DNA of 64,000 bases, taken from contig NZ_BLTE01000008.1 of assembly GCF_013019105.1 (NCBI RefSeq), positions 62,001 to 126,000 of the forward strand, in the 5' to 3' direction. The notes beneath the pieces are model-generated. The model ran no database searches, was not told the origin of the DNA, and saw nothing but the letters and a program-made list of their open reading frames with translations. The DNA comes from Fundidesulfovibrio magnetotacticus (GTDB lineage: Bacteria > Desulfobacterota > Desulfovibrionia > Desulfovibrionales > Desulfovibrionaceae). The first letter of the stretch is position 1. Every line of letters starts with the position of its first letter. The position numbers were made by a program, and so were the translations under genes. Positions 51,821 through 61,218 of this stretch are shown piece after piece.

Positions 51821-54018
51821 CCGGTCTCCTTGCGGGGCAATCCCTCCCCGTGGAAGGTGATGAGCAGCACCGAGAGGTCGTCCTGGGGACCGGCGGGGCC
51901 GCCGAACGCCACGATCTCGTCGGACAGGAGCTCCAGGGCCTCGGCCGCCGCCATGCCCCGGGCGCGGCCAAGCCAGGCGCGCACGCGCTCCATCCCGAAG
52001 GGGCGGCCCTTGCGGTCCTCCAGCTCAGTGAGCCCGTCGGTATAGATGAGGAGCGTGTCCCCCGCTTCCAGGGCGACCTCGCCGGTGGTGAAGGGCAGCA
52101 GGCCGCCCAGGCCCACCACGGTGCCGCCCTCGTCCAGCTCCTGGACCTCTCCGCTCCTGGCCAGCAGGGCGGGCGGGTGTCCGCCGTTGCAGTGGCGCAG
52201 GCGGCCCCGGGCCAGGTCCACGCTGCAATAGAAGAGCGAGAAGTAGCGGTCGAAGCGTTCCAGGGGGAACTCGCCGTCCAGCGCCGCGAGCACCCGGTCC
52301 GGGGCCGGGGGCAGGCCCGAGGCCGCGTCCTCGCGCGAGTGCAGGAGGATGGCCTGGGCGGCGGCCGCCGCCACCAGGGCCGAGGGCACGCCGTGGCCGC
52401 TCACGTCGAGCATGTAGGCGTCCATGCGGTCCGGGGCGGGCGCGAGGATGTTGAAGATGTCGCCCCCGATGGCGGCGCTGGGCCGGAAGAGCCAGCCCGC
52501 CTCGTAGCGCGGGTCCGGGGCCAAGCGCACGGGGAGCAGGCTCTTCTGGATCTCGGCGGCGGCCTTCAGGTCGCGCTCCAGGGCGGCCTGCTGCTCGGCC
52601 AGGCGGCGGGTGTAGAGCCGCTGGGCCTCCTGGGCCTTCACCCGGACGGTGATGTCGCGGGCGAGGCAGATGCACAGCCGCCGGGAGGGCAGGTCCACGG
52701 CCGAGACCGTGAGTTCCATGGGAAAAGTCGCGCCGTCCAGGCGGCGGCCGGTCATCACGCGGGTTTTCACGGCGCAGGACGGAGCGGGCTTGCGCGCGCG
52801 CCGCGCGGGCCGCTCGGCGGGAAGGGCGCAGAGGCCCTCCAGCCGAACCTTGGGGGCCACCTCCGTCAGGGGGCGTCCCGACAGGTCCCCGGGAGCGGCT
52901 CCGAACATCTCCTCGGCGGCGCGGTTGGCCGATTCGATGCGCCCGTTCTGATCCACGGCCAGGATGCCGTCGCCCGCGCCGTCCAGGACCGCGCGCAGCC
53001 TGGCCTCGCGTTCGGCCATGGCCTCTTCGGCGGCCTTGCGGCCGGAGATGTCCACGGCCACCAGCAGATAGCCCTCGGCCCCCTGCGCCCCCTCGATGGC
53101 CGAGAGCACCACCTCGGCGGCAAAGCGCGAACCGTCCTTGCGCACGAGGGTCCACTCGCCCAGGTCGCGCCTGCCGGAGCGGGCCAGGGCCATGAGCACG
53201 GCGAGACCGGCCGGGCGTTCTCCCCCGGCGGCCGCCAGCTCCCGGCCGCGCCGGGCGATCTCGTCGGGGTCCAGAAAGGCCAGGGGGGTCTCCAGGCCCA
53301 CCATGGCGGCGGGCTCGTGGCCTAGAAGATTGGCCGCGCCGGGGTTGAATACGCTGATCACCCCGGCGGGACTGGTGGCCACGATGGCCACCCGCGAGGC
53401 GGCCTCCAGCACGCCGCGCAAGCGCCCGGAGAGCTCCTCCAGGGCCTGGAGCGCCGCCTGCCTGGCGGCGGACTCCCGGCGCAGGTCCGCGTTGAGGCGG
53501 ATCACGTCCAGCGCGCCCCGGCGCAGCTTCTCCACCTCGCGGCGCTCTTCGGTCACGTCGCGAGCGAGCACGGCCACGGCAGGCCCCCCGGGGTCGGCCC
53601 CGGGAACCGGATGCGTCGACAACGCCACCGAGCGCGTCCCTCCCCCCCCGGGCGGCTCGAAGGACACCGCCTCGGCGCCCTCCAGCCCGGGCGAGACGGC
53701 CTGGGCCGCAAGCTCCTGGAAGCGCTCCCCGGCGACGCCCGTGAGCATCCGGGCGGCGCGCAGGCCCTTGTCCGGCGGGGCGTCCAGGCCGAAGACTCCG
53801 ACCGTGGCGGGGCTTGCCTCCAGCACGCGGCCCTGGGAATCCAGGAGGAGGCTGGCCAGCTGGCTGGCGGAGAACAGGGCCGACGCCAGCGCCTCGCGGC
53901 CTCCGGCCGGGGAAGCGGACGCGCCCCGCGCGGGGGCGTCGCCGGAATCGGCGTCCGGTCGGGAAGGTCTGGGCGGGGCGTCGTGTGGGTGCGTCATGGC
54001 GGTTTCCGGCTCGACCAT
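51817..54018 (-). CDS. PAS-containing PP2C-type phosphatase (RsbU/SpoIIE-like)
   Basis: 733 residues. A Pro/Asp/Gly-rich N-terminus, then three PAS-like units (about 45-165, 200-330, 335-460), a coiled-coil linker (AALERDLKAAAEIQKSLLP) and a SpoIIE phosphatase domain with GGDIFN (about 517), LDVSGHG (about 533), NGGHPPALL and PQDDLSVLLI. It dephosphorylates the STAS protein and so switches the module. Start 54018 is used because the frame opens there, but GGAGG is only two bases away; the in-frame ATG at 53997 is a reasonable alternative. Confidence 0.9.
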   Translation of the reverse strand: MVEPETAMTHPHDAPPRPSRPDADSGDAPARGASASPAGGREALASALFSASQLASLLLDSQGRVLEASPATVGVFGLDAPPDKGLRAARMLTGVAGERFQELAAQAVSPGLEGAEAVSFEPPGGGGTRSVALSTHPVPGADPGGPAVAVLARDVTEERREVEKLRRGALDVIRLNADLRRESAARQAALQALEELSGRLRGVLEAASRVAIVATSPAGVISVFNPGAANLLGHEPAAMVGLETPLAFLDPDEIARRGRELAAAGGERPAGLAVLMALARSGRRDLGEWTLVRKDGSRFAAEVVLSAIEGAQGAEGYLLVAVDISGRKAAEEAMAEREARLRAVLDGAGDGILAVDQNGRIESANRAAEEMFGAAPGDLSGRPLTEVAPKVRLEGLCALPAERPARRARKPAPSCAVKTRVMTGRRLDGATFPMELTVSAVDLPSRRLCICLARDITVRVKAQEAQRLYTRRLAEQQAALERDLKAAAEIQKSLLPVRLAPDPRYEAGWLFRPSAAIGGDIFNILAPAPDRMDAYMLDVSGHGVPSALVAAAAAQAILLHSREDAASGLPPAPDRVLAALDGEFPLERFDRYFSLFYCSVDLARGRLRHCNGGHPPALLARSGEVQELDEGGTVVGLGGLLPFTTGEVALEAGDTLLIYTDGLTELEDRKGRPFGMERVRAWLGRARGMAAAEALELLSDEIVAFGGPAGPQDDLSVLLITFHGEGLPRKETG

Positions 54019-54103
54019 AGCCTCCGGCGTCCGTTGTTACAACACCTCGTGCGTCGCCGCGCGCGGCCTTGCGCGTCAAGCTGCCGCGTGGTAGTCTTCA
54101 AGG

Positions 54104-54742
54104 ATGGAGCAACCCGGCGAGCCTTCCAGCGCGGGAGATGCCTCCAACCGGCGCGCCGACTACCGGGTGGAGGTGCCTGCCTCCCACCTGCGGGAACTGG
54201 CCCTGTGGCCCGGTCCCGCCGAAGAGCACGTGCGCGTCACCCCCGCCTGCCTGGGCAGGCCGAGGCTGACCCTCTCGCGCCTGGGCCACGGCCGCCTGCT
54301 GCTGACGGACCTCTCCATCAGAGGGCTCGGCATGCTCCTCCATCTCCGGCCCGAGGACGCCGAATGGCTCCGGCAGGCCCGCAAGGTCTACATCTACCTC
54401 CAGCTCTGGGACCCGACCCATGACGACCCCTTCGGCGTGCTCTCGGTGTTCACCAGCTGCCATCTGGTGCGCGTGGCCGACACGCCGCGCGGGCTTTTCG
54501 CCGGGGCGCGCTTCCTGCGCTTCGCCGTGGGTTCGCGTCTGGAGAAGGCCCTGGAGTTCCTGGACGCGCGCATGGCGGGCGTGACCGCCCTGGCCCGCTG
54601 GTGCGACAACATCGCCCGGGGCGAACAGCCCGTGGCCGAGCGCCGGTACCCCGGCCTGGACCTGGACAACCTCCTGGCGGAGATCGAAAACGCCCTGACG
54701 GAACGTTCCCCCTGCGTTCCCGAGGGCGGGGAGACGCAATGA
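54104..54742 (+). CDS. PilZ-domain-like protein preceding motA
   Basis: 212 residues. NRRADYRVEVP (about 15-25) and LLTDLSIRGLGMLL (about 65-78) give the RxxxR and DxSxxG c-di-GMP-binding pattern of PilZ domains. The rest is helical. Its stop overlaps the motA start (ATGA), pointing to a stator brake comparable to YcgR, though without a clear YcgR N-terminal domain. The ATG has only a weak ribosome site. Confidence 0.7.
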   Translation: MEQPGEPSSAGDASNRRADYRVEVPASHLRELALWPGPAEEHVRVTPACLGRPRLTLSRLGHGRLLLTDLSIRGLGMLLHLRPEDAEWLRQARKVYIYLQLWDPTHDDPFGVLSVFTSCHLVRVADTPRGLFAGARFLRFAVGSRLEKALEFLDARMAGVTALARWCDNIARGEQPVAERRYPGLDLDNLLAEIENALTERSPCVPEGGETQ

Positions 54743-55584
54743 TCGCTCTTTTTGGCATTCTCGTCGTGGTGGCCTGCGTCGCGGGGGGCTACTGGGTGGC
54801 GGGCGGCAAGTTCGGCGTGCTCTTCCAGCCCGCCGAGATCCTGGTGATCGGAGGCGCGGCCCTGGGCTCGCTCTTCATCGGCTCCACCCGCACAACCCTC
54901 ACGCTCATCGGCCGCAACCTCCTGGACGTGTTCTCCTCCAAGCACTACGCCCAGGAGGACTACCTGGAGCTGCTGAGCCTCCTGGCGCGGCTGCTCATCA
55001 AGGTCCGGCGCGAGGGACTCTCCAGCGTGGAGCAGGACATCGAGCACCCCGAGTCGAGCATCATCTTCAGCCAGCACCGCCGCATCCGCGAGGACGCTTC
55101 CGTGACGCGCTTCATCTGCGACACCTTCCGGGTCTACCTGGTCACGGGGGAGCCCGCCGAGATCGAGGGCATCATGCACGCGGACATGGAGTCCATGCAC
55201 GCGCTTTCCCATCTGCCGGCGCACAACCTCTCCAAGGTGGCCGAGTCGCTGCCGGGCCTGGGCATCGTGGCCGCGGTGCTGGGCGTGGTGCTCACCATGC
55301 AGAAGATCACGGCCCCGCCCGACGAGCTGGGGCACTCCATCGGCGCGGCCCTGGTGGGCACCTTCCTGGGCGTGCTGCTCTGCTACGGCTTCGTGGGCCC
55401 CATGGCCACCAAGCTCGAGAATCGCGCCCAGGAACGCGACGCCTTCTTCGGTGTGATCCGCTCCACCATCTCCGGCACGGCCCACGGGGCCACGCCCATG
55501 ATCGCCCTGGAGTTCGGGCGGCGCTCCGTTCCCGAGGTCTACCGCCCCACCTTCGAGGAGCTGGAGCGCATCATCCGAGGCTAG
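54739..55584 (+). CDS. motA: Flagellar stator protein MotA (copy 1)
   Basis: 281 residues with four membrane helices (about 2-22, 30-50, 170-190, 200-222) and a large cytosolic loop containing RREGLSSVEQDIEHPE. LPGLGIVAAVLGVV and GAALVGTFLGVLLCYGFVGP are the conserved third and fourth helices. With MotB it forms the ion channel that drives flagellar rotation. Overlapped by the upstream PilZ gene; motB follows after three bases. Confidence 0.95.
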   Translation: MIALFGILVVVACVAGGYWVAGGKFGVLFQPAEILVIGGAALGSLFIGSTRTTLTLIGRNLLDVFSSKHYAQEDYLELLSLLARLLIKVRREGLSSVEQDIEHPESSIIFSQHRRIREDASVTRFICDTFRVYLVTGEPAEIEGIMHADMESMHALSHLPAHNLSKVAESLPGLGIVAAVLGVVLTMQKITAPPDELGHSIGAALVGTFLGVLLCYGFVGPMATKLENRAQERDAFFGVIRSTISGTAHGATPMIALEFGRRSVPEVYRPTFEELERIIRG

Positions 55585-55587
55585 ACC

Positions 55588-56346
55588 ATGAAGCCCAAAT
55601 CCGCAGCCCCCCGGGTGTTCCGGTCCCGCAGGAGCCTGCCGTCGCACCACGGCGGCAGCTGGAAGGTGGCCTACGCCGACTTCGTGACGGCCATGATGGC
55701 CTTCTTCCTGCTCATGTGGATCCTCAACATCGTGCCCAAGGACGTGCAGAAGGCCATCGAGACCTACTTCAAGGCCGACACGAAACTCGGCAAGGTGGTG
55801 GAAGACCCCAACTCCGCCCTCACCGGCGACCCGGACCAGGTCCGCAAGGAACTCACCGAGGACCAGGCCGCGCGCTTCGCCATCGCCATGCGCTTCAAGA
55901 AGATCATCACCGACGACCCCTTCCTCAAGCAGAGTTCCGGCGTCAGCTCCGACGACTCCGGCGTGCTCCTGCGCATCAACAACGACGTCATGTTCAAGCC
56001 CGGCTCCGCCGAGCTGGCCCCCCAGGCCGACAAGGTGATCAAAGAGGTGCGCGAGGTGCTCAAGAGCTTCAACCTCAACCTCATGGTGCGCGGCCACAGC
56101 CTGCCCGGCGAACAGGCCGGAGGCCCTTTCCCCTCGGTGTGGGAGCTCTCCGGCGCCAGGGCCGGGGCCGTGGTGCGCGCCCTGCTCCAGGACCGGGCCA
56201 TCGCCCCCGGCCGGGTGCGCGCCGTGTCCCTGGGCGACACCCTCCCCCTCACCCCCGCCTTCGACGCGGCCAGCGCCGCCCAGAACCGCCGGGTGGAATT
56301 CTACTTCCACCGGCCCGACGTCTCTTTCCAGCGCGTGGTGAACTAG
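55588..56346 (+). CDS. motB: Flagellar stator protein MotB (copy 1)
   Basis: 252 residues. SWKVAYADFVTAMMAFFLLMW forms the single membrane helix with the channel aspartate (D31). A plug region and an OmpA-like peptidoglycan-binding domain (about 130-245) with NRRVEFYF near the end follow. The usual GHTD motif reads GHSLPGE, a divergence from the second MotB of this window. The stop abuts the GTG start of the hybrid kinase. Confidence 0.93.
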   Translation: MKPKSAAPRVFRSRRSLPSHHGGSWKVAYADFVTAMMAFFLLMWILNIVPKDVQKAIETYFKADTKLGKVVEDPNSALTGDPDQVRKELTEDQAARFAIAMRFKKIITDDPFLKQSSGVSSDDSGVLLRINNDVMFKPGSAELAPQADKVIKEVREVLKSFNLNLMVRGHSLPGEQAGGPFPSVWELSGARAGAVVRALLQDRAIAPGRVRAVSLGDTLPLTPAFDAASAAQNRRVEFYFHRPDVSFQRVVN

Positions 56347-59300
56347 GTGGACCTGCCGCGAGGCCTCTCCCTGCAGGCCCGGACCATCCTTCTCGTCACC
56401 CTGCTCTCCGGCGCCGCCGCGCTGACCGCCCTGGGCGTCGCCCGTCACGAGACGGCCCAGATTCTCTCCGCCCAGAGCGCCGAGCGCGCCGTGCAGGCCC
56501 TCTCCCAGGCCTCCCTGCTCGTCAACGAGCGCAACGAGGACATCCTGGACCAGCGCCGGGATGCCGTGGACAACCTGCGCTCGCTGCACAGGACCTTCCT
56601 GAAGCTCTTCACGGGCTTCATCGACCAGGAGCGCGAACGCGGCGTCCAGCGGGAGCGAGCCGCCGACGCCGCGCTCCAGTCCCTGTCCGGGGCGGCCCGG
56701 GAGGCGGGAGTCAGCCTTTTCGTCCTGGACTCCGCAGGCGTCTTCACGGTCCACACCACGCCCGGTCTGGCCGGATCCTCCTGGTCCCGCCTCTGGCCCT
56801 CCGGCGCGCGACCCGGCCCCGGGGCCGCGCCGCAGCCCATGGAATCCATGGTGGTCTGGTGGCCGGACGGGGAGGCCGCGCAAAACTCCAAGCAACTGGC
56901 CAGCCTCGTCCGCTACGAGCCATGGGGCTGGACCCTGGGCGTCAGCACCGCCTTCGAACGCATCGAGAACCGCTCCCTGGAGCTCGCTGCCCAGATGGAC
57001 CAGGAGATACAAGGGGCCCTCTCCGACGTGCGCTTCGGCCGCGACGGACGCCTCTTCCTCCTGGCCCGCGAAGGCCAGGAGACCCTGCTCGTCCCGCCCC
57101 GCTTCAAGGCCCTGCTGGATGCCCACGCCCGGGAGATCGCCCAGGCGGCGTCTCCGGCCGGAGCCCCCGCGCGTCTTCGTTTCATCGGCCCCTGGGGCGA
57201 CGCCACCGTTTTCACCTCCTACCTGCCCCACGCCGACCGGACCCTGGGCCTTGTCCTGGACACAGCCGAACTCCGGGGAGACACCAACGGCCTGGACGGG
57301 GGGTTCCACGCCGCGCTGGCCGCCCTGGTGACCGCCGGGGCGTTCCTGGCATGGCGCTTCACCCGGCGCGTGGCCGGGCCTCTCGGCGAACTGTCCCGGC
57401 TGGCCGAACGAGCCTCGCCCGCCCACCCCTCGAACGCCGCCCAGGCCGGCGCCCGACGCCATGAGCTGGACCGGCTGGCCGGAGCCCCCCGCGAAGCGGG
57501 TGCGCTGGCCAGAACCCTGCGCGATGCCCTGCACGCCCAGGAGAACGCCGCGCTCGGGCGCGAACAGGCCCAAACCGAGGCCCGGACCGCCGCAGAACGC
57601 CTCGCGGCCGTCACCAAGGACCTGGACACCCTCAAGCAGGACCTGGAGCATCGCGTCGCCCTGCGCACCGCCGCCCTGGAAGCGGCCAACCATCGCCTTC
57701 ACCGCAGCGAAGCGCGCTTCCGCAGCCTCTTCGTGGCCTCGCCCGTGCCTTTCCTTGAACTCGACGCGAGGCCTCTGATCCAGTTTCTGGGCTCCCCCGA
57801 AGCCGCGCGGGCCAGGGGATCGCTGGATTTGGTCGGCCCGGAGCTCCTGCTCGACTGCCTGCGCCTGCTGCGCATCCAGGACGCGAACCCCGCCGCCCTG
57901 GCCTTCTTCGGCGCATCGGGCATGGACGGACTGACCCGCACTCTTCCGGAGGTCCTCGCGCCCGTGGCGGACATCTCCCTGGACAGACTGCGCGACGTCC
58001 TGCTCATCGGTCCGATCCCCCAGGTGATGTGCCGCATACGCACCCCTTCCGGCCTCCTGCGCCACGCAGTGGCGGGCGTGCGCCCCATGCCCGGCCACGA
58101 GCAGTCCCGGGACAGGCTTCTCGTCTCGCTGCAGGACGTCACCCGGCTTTACGAGAGTGAAGAGCGCCTGCGTGCCGCCCACGACCGCCTCCAGGCCGCC
58201 AACCGCGCCAAAAGCGAGTTCCTGGCCAACATGAGCCACGAAATCCGCACGCCCCTCACGGCCATCCTGGGCCTTGCGGAGCTTTCCACCCGGCAGACCG
58301 GCCAGGAACGCACCGCGCAACACATGCGCATGATCGCCGACTCGGCCCAGACCCTCCTGGACATCGTCGGGGACGTGTTGGATCTCTCGCGCGTGGAGGC
58401 CGGAAAACTCGTGCTGGACCGCAAACTCCTGCGGCCCCGCGACGTGCTGGACAAGGCCATGGCCCCCCACCTGCTCCGCGCCGGAGCCAAGGGCCTGGAG
58501 TTCTCGGCCCAGGTCGCGCCCGACGTGCCCGACACCCTCCTTGGAGACCCGTTGCGCCTGGGCCAGGTGCTCTCCAACCTGATGGACAACGCCGTGAAGT
58601 TCACCCCGAAGGGCGCAGTGCGCGTGAACCTCGTCGTGGCGGACCGAAGGGCGACGGACGTGACCCTGGGCTTCTCGGTACAGGACACGGGCATCGGCAT
58701 CGCCCCGGAGTCCATGGACACCATCTTCGACAACTTCCGCCAGGCGGACTCCTCCTTCTCCAAGGCCTACCAGGGGGCCGGACTCGGCCTGGCCATCTGC
58801 CGCGAGCTCACGCTGCTCATGGGCGGCGACATCTCGGTGGAAAGCGTCCAGGGCCAGGGCAGCACCTTCCGTTTCACGGCCGTTCTGGAGCAGACCGACC
58901 GGAAAACCTCGGAAACGGCGGTAGCCAGCCCCCCCACGGAGGCCCGCACGACAGGCCTCCGTGTCCTCGTGGCCGAGGACAACCCGCACAATCGCCACGT
59001 CTACCGCGAGTTCCTGGCCTCCCAAGGGCACCGCGTGGAGACGGCGGCAGACGGAGAACAGGCCCTGGACCTCCTGCGAAAGCAACCATTCGACCTGGTG
59101 CTCATGGACGTGCAGATGCCGCGCATGGACGGCCTGGAGGCCGTGCGCAGCCTGCGCGACGGCGCGTGCGGCGAGGAGGCCTCCCGGACCCCCGTGCTGG
59201 CCCTGACCGCCTACGCCATGCGCGGCGATCGCGAGCGATTCCTCCTGGCCGGCATGACCGACTACCTGCCAAAGCCCGTCTCCCTGGACGACCTGGCCAA

Positions 59301-59649
59301 GGCCGTGGACCGCTTGGGCGGCGCCCCCCCCGCACCCGAAGCTGCCCGGTCCGAGCAGGCCGTCTTCGACAGGAACACCCTGGAACAAACCGCTCTCTTC
59401 CTGGCCGAACGCTGCGCCCAGGCCCGGGCGCACCTGAACCAGGGCGACCTGGAAGGCGTCGCCAAAGCCGCCCACGACGTGAAAGGCACGGCCATGCTCT
59501 TCCGCTTCGCCGCAGTGAACGAGGCCGGGGCGCGCCTCCACGAAGCCGCCCGCGACGGAAACCCGGAGCTGGCCCGGGAGGCCATGGACGGACTGGACGA
59601 GGCCCTGGCGGACTTCCGGCGGGAACTCGGCTGGCGACCCGTCGGCTGA
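56347..59649 (+). CDS. Hybrid sensor kinase with receiver and Hpt domains
   Basis: 1100 residues. A membrane helix (about 12-34), a periplasmic Cache-like sensor (about 35-315, ending near WGWTLGVSTAFE and a second half) and a second helix (about 320-337). A HAMP/coiled-coil region and a PAS-like unit (about 455-600) follow. HisKA has H631 in NMSHEIRTPL, and HATPase_c has NLMDNAVKF and GAGLGLAIC. The receiver has D878 and phosphoacceptor D921 (LMDVQMP). A C-terminal Hpt carries H1043 in AAHDVKGTAM. It starts with GTG directly after the motB stop, so it is coupled to the stator operon. Confidence 0.9.
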   Translation: MDLPRGLSLQARTILLVTLLSGAAALTALGVARHETAQILSAQSAERAVQALSQASLLVNERNEDILDQRRDAVDNLRSLHRTFLKLFTGFIDQERERGVQRERAADAALQSLSGAAREAGVSLFVLDSAGVFTVHTTPGLAGSSWSRLWPSGARPGPGAAPQPMESMVVWWPDGEAAQNSKQLASLVRYEPWGWTLGVSTAFERIENRSLELAAQMDQEIQGALSDVRFGRDGRLFLLAREGQETLLVPPRFKALLDAHAREIAQAASPAGAPARLRFIGPWGDATVFTSYLPHADRTLGLVLDTAELRGDTNGLDGGFHAALAALVTAGAFLAWRFTRRVAGPLGELSRLAERASPAHPSNAAQAGARRHELDRLAGAPREAGALARTLRDALHAQENAALGREQAQTEARTAAERLAAVTKDLDTLKQDLEHRVALRTAALEAANHRLHRSEARFRSLFVASPVPFLELDARPLIQFLGSPEAARARGSLDLVGPELLLDCLRLLRIQDANPAALAFFGASGMDGLTRTLPEVLAPVADISLDRLRDVLLIGPIPQVMCRIRTPSGLLRHAVAGVRPMPGHEQSRDRLLVSLQDVTRLYESEERLRAAHDRLQAANRAKSEFLANMSHEIRTPLTAILGLAELSTRQTGQERTAQHMRMIADSAQTLLDIVGDVLDLSRVEAGKLVLDRKLLRPRDVLDKAMAPHLLRAGAKGLEFSAQVAPDVPDTLLGDPLRLGQVLSNLMDNAVKFTPKGAVRVNLVVADRRATDVTLGFSVQDTGIGIAPESMDTIFDNFRQADSSFSKAYQGAGLGLAICRELTLLMGGDISVESVQGQGSTFRFTAVLEQTDRKTSETAVASPPTEARTTGLRVLVAEDNPHNRHVYREFLASQGHRVETAADGEQALDLLRKQPFDLVLMDVQMPRMDGLEAVRSLRDGACGEEASRTPVLALTAYAMRGDRERFLLAGMTDYLPKPVSLDDLAKAVDRLGGAPPAPEAARSEQAVFDRNTLEQTALFLAERCAQARAHLNQGDLEGVAKAAHDVKGTAMLFRFAAVNEAGARLHEAARDGNPELAREAMDGLDEALADFRRELGWRPVG

Positions 59650-59670
59650 AGCGGTTCGCGACAGGGCGGG

Positions 59671-59727
59671 GACAGCGGAGACAGCGGAGACAGCGGAGAC
59701 AGCGGAGACAGCGGAGACAGCGGAGAC
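59671..59727 (+). repeat. 9-bp tandem repeat, six copies
   Basis: Unit GACAGCGGA repeats exactly six times, followed by a partial GAC. It abuts a solitary arm of the intergenic element. No spacers, so not a CRISPR. Confidence 0.95.
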
Positions 59728-59799
59728 GCCTCCGGCGGCCAGGGCTTCGCCCTGGACCCACCAGGGGGAGAGCTTCCCCCTGGACCCGGCGATTGCTTC
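59728..59799 (+). repeat. Single arm of the intergenic element
   Basis: The sequence begins GCCTCCGGCGGCC, carries the hairpins CCAGGGC-ttc-GCCCTGG and CCAGGGGG-agagctt-CCCCCTGG, and ends CGATTGCTTCGCG, as in the arms at 12835 and 31920. No core and no second arm are present. It lies between convergent genes and could also act as a terminator. Confidence 0.7.
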
Positions 59800-59907
59800 G
59801 CGTCAACGTGAGTTTCGTCGCAGCAGGACGGGATAAGGCGCGCCGCTCGGCGGCGGGAGGGTCGTCGGGGCTGGACGGGGGCGAGGCGTGCGCCAGCCCG
59901 GGGCCGG

Positions 59908-60333
59908 TCAGCCGCCTTGCAGCCGGGCCGCAAGGCGCTGGGGCACGAAGCGCTGTCCCCTGGCCACGGCGCGCACGCCCTGGGCCAACTCCTGGGGCTG
60001 GGCGTCCTTGAGCAGGAAACCGTGCGCCCCGGCCTCCAGTGCCGCGCGGACCAGGGCGGGGTCCTCGTGGCCGGTCAGCGCCAGGATGCCCGTGCCGGGC
60101 AGCAGGGGGCGGATCAGGGCGATGGCCTCCAGCCCGTCCAGAACGGGCATGGAGAGGTCCATGATCACGGCGTCGGGCTTGAGTTCCAGGGCCTTGTCCA
60201 CGGCTTCGCGGCCGTCGGCGGCCTCGCCCGCCACCACGATGTCCGGGAAGCCCGCCAGGAGCATGCGGATGCCCAGGCGAAGCACCGGCACATCCTCGGC
60301 CAGAAGCACCCGGAGAAGCGGCTCCCGGCCCAT
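59908..60333 (-). CDS. Single-domain response regulator (NarL-type receiver only)
   Basis: 141 residues. The receiver has E13/D14, phosphoacceptor D59 (IMDLSMPVLDGLE), the T of ALTG and the K of FLLKDA. It resembles NarL-family receivers, but the helix-turn-helix output domain is absent. It follows motA copy 2 after three bases and might act on the motor or accept phosphate from the hybrid kinase across the gap. The target is unknown. Confidence 0.88.
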   Translation of the reverse strand: MGREPLLRVLLAEDVPVLRLGIRMLLAGFPDIVVAGEAADGREAVDKALELKPDAVIMDLSMPVLDGLEAIALIRPLLPGTGILALTGHEDPALVRAALEAGAHGFLLKDAQPQELAQGVRAVARGQRFVPQRLAARLQGG

Positions 60334-60336
60334 GCG

Positions 60337-61197
60337 CTACTTGCCCTTGGAGGCCTTCACCGCCTCTTCCAGTTCGGCGAACGAGGGACGGTGGTGGTTT
60401 GGGATGGCCCTGCGCCCGGCCTCCAGGGCCACGGGGGGCGGATTGCCGCCCACGAAGGCCCCCAACGCGCATTTGATCACGACGAGGCAGTGCTCGCCCT
60501 CGCGCGCCTTGGACTCCATGTTGGCCGCGATGGGGCCGATGACGCCGTAGCACATGAGCACGCCCAGGAACGTGCCCACCAGCGCCGCGCCGATGTGGTG
60601 GCCGATCACCTCGGGGGGCTCCGAGATGTAGCCCATGGTGATGACGACGCCCAGCACCGCGGCCACGATGCCCAGGCCCGGCAGGGCGTCGGCCATCTTG
60701 TTCACGGCCTGGGCCGGAGCCACGGCCTCGTGGGAGTAGGCCTCGATGTCGGCCTCCATGATGTTCTCGAACTCGTGCTGTTCGATGTTCACGGTGGAGA
60801 ACACGCGCATGGTGTCGCAGACGAAATCCACGATGAACTTGTTGGATTTGTTTTTGAGGAAGGCCGAGAAGATCTGGCTCGATTCCGGGGCCTCGATGTC
60901 CTTTTCGATGGCCACCAGGCCCTCGCGGCGGATTTTCATGAAGAGCATGGAGAGCATGATGAGCATGTCCAGAAAGAAGGCCTTGCTCGTCTTGGAAGCC
61001 CCGAAGGCGCCGCCAAGGCCCTTGAGCGCGCCGATCACCACTTCCTTGGGCGAACCCAGGATCAGGGACCCGAAGGCCGCCCCGAAAATGATCACCAGCT
61101 CCGCGGGCTGCCAGAGCACCGCGAAGTTGCCCTTCTCCAGGGTGTAGCCCAGGATGACCGCACCCAGGACCGTGACGATGCCGATGATGGCGAACAT
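60337..61197 (-). CDS. motA: Flagellar stator protein MotA (copy 2)
   Basis: 286 residues with the four-helix MotA topology. RREGLVAIEKDIEAPE marks the cytosolic loop and LPGLGIVAAVLGVV the third helix, nearly identical in pattern to copy 1. It follows motB on the same transcript with a 21-base gap, the reverse of the usual motA-motB order. Confidence 0.95.
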   Translation of the reverse strand: MFAIIGIVTVLGAVILGYTLEKGNFAVLWQPAELVIIFGAAFGSLILGSPKEVVIGALKGLGGAFGASKTSKAFFLDMLIMLSMLFMKIRREGLVAIEKDIEAPESSQIFSAFLKNKSNKFIVDFVCDTMRVFSTVNIEQHEFENIMEADIEAYSHEAVAPAQAVNKMADALPGLGIVAAVLGVVITMGYISEPPEVIGHHIGAALVGTFLGVLMCYGVIGPIAANMESKAREGEHCLVVIKCALGAFVGGNPPPVALEAGRRAIPNHHRPSFAELEEAVKASKGK

Positions 61198-61218
61198 GCT
61201 CTGTGGTTTCCGTGCCGG

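Noticed and set aside
54394-59541. A 1715-codon minus-strand open frame opposite motA, motB and the hybrid kinase
   Set aside because: The plus strand carries well-supported conserved genes throughout. The antisense frame is low-complexity and a by-product of codon bias.
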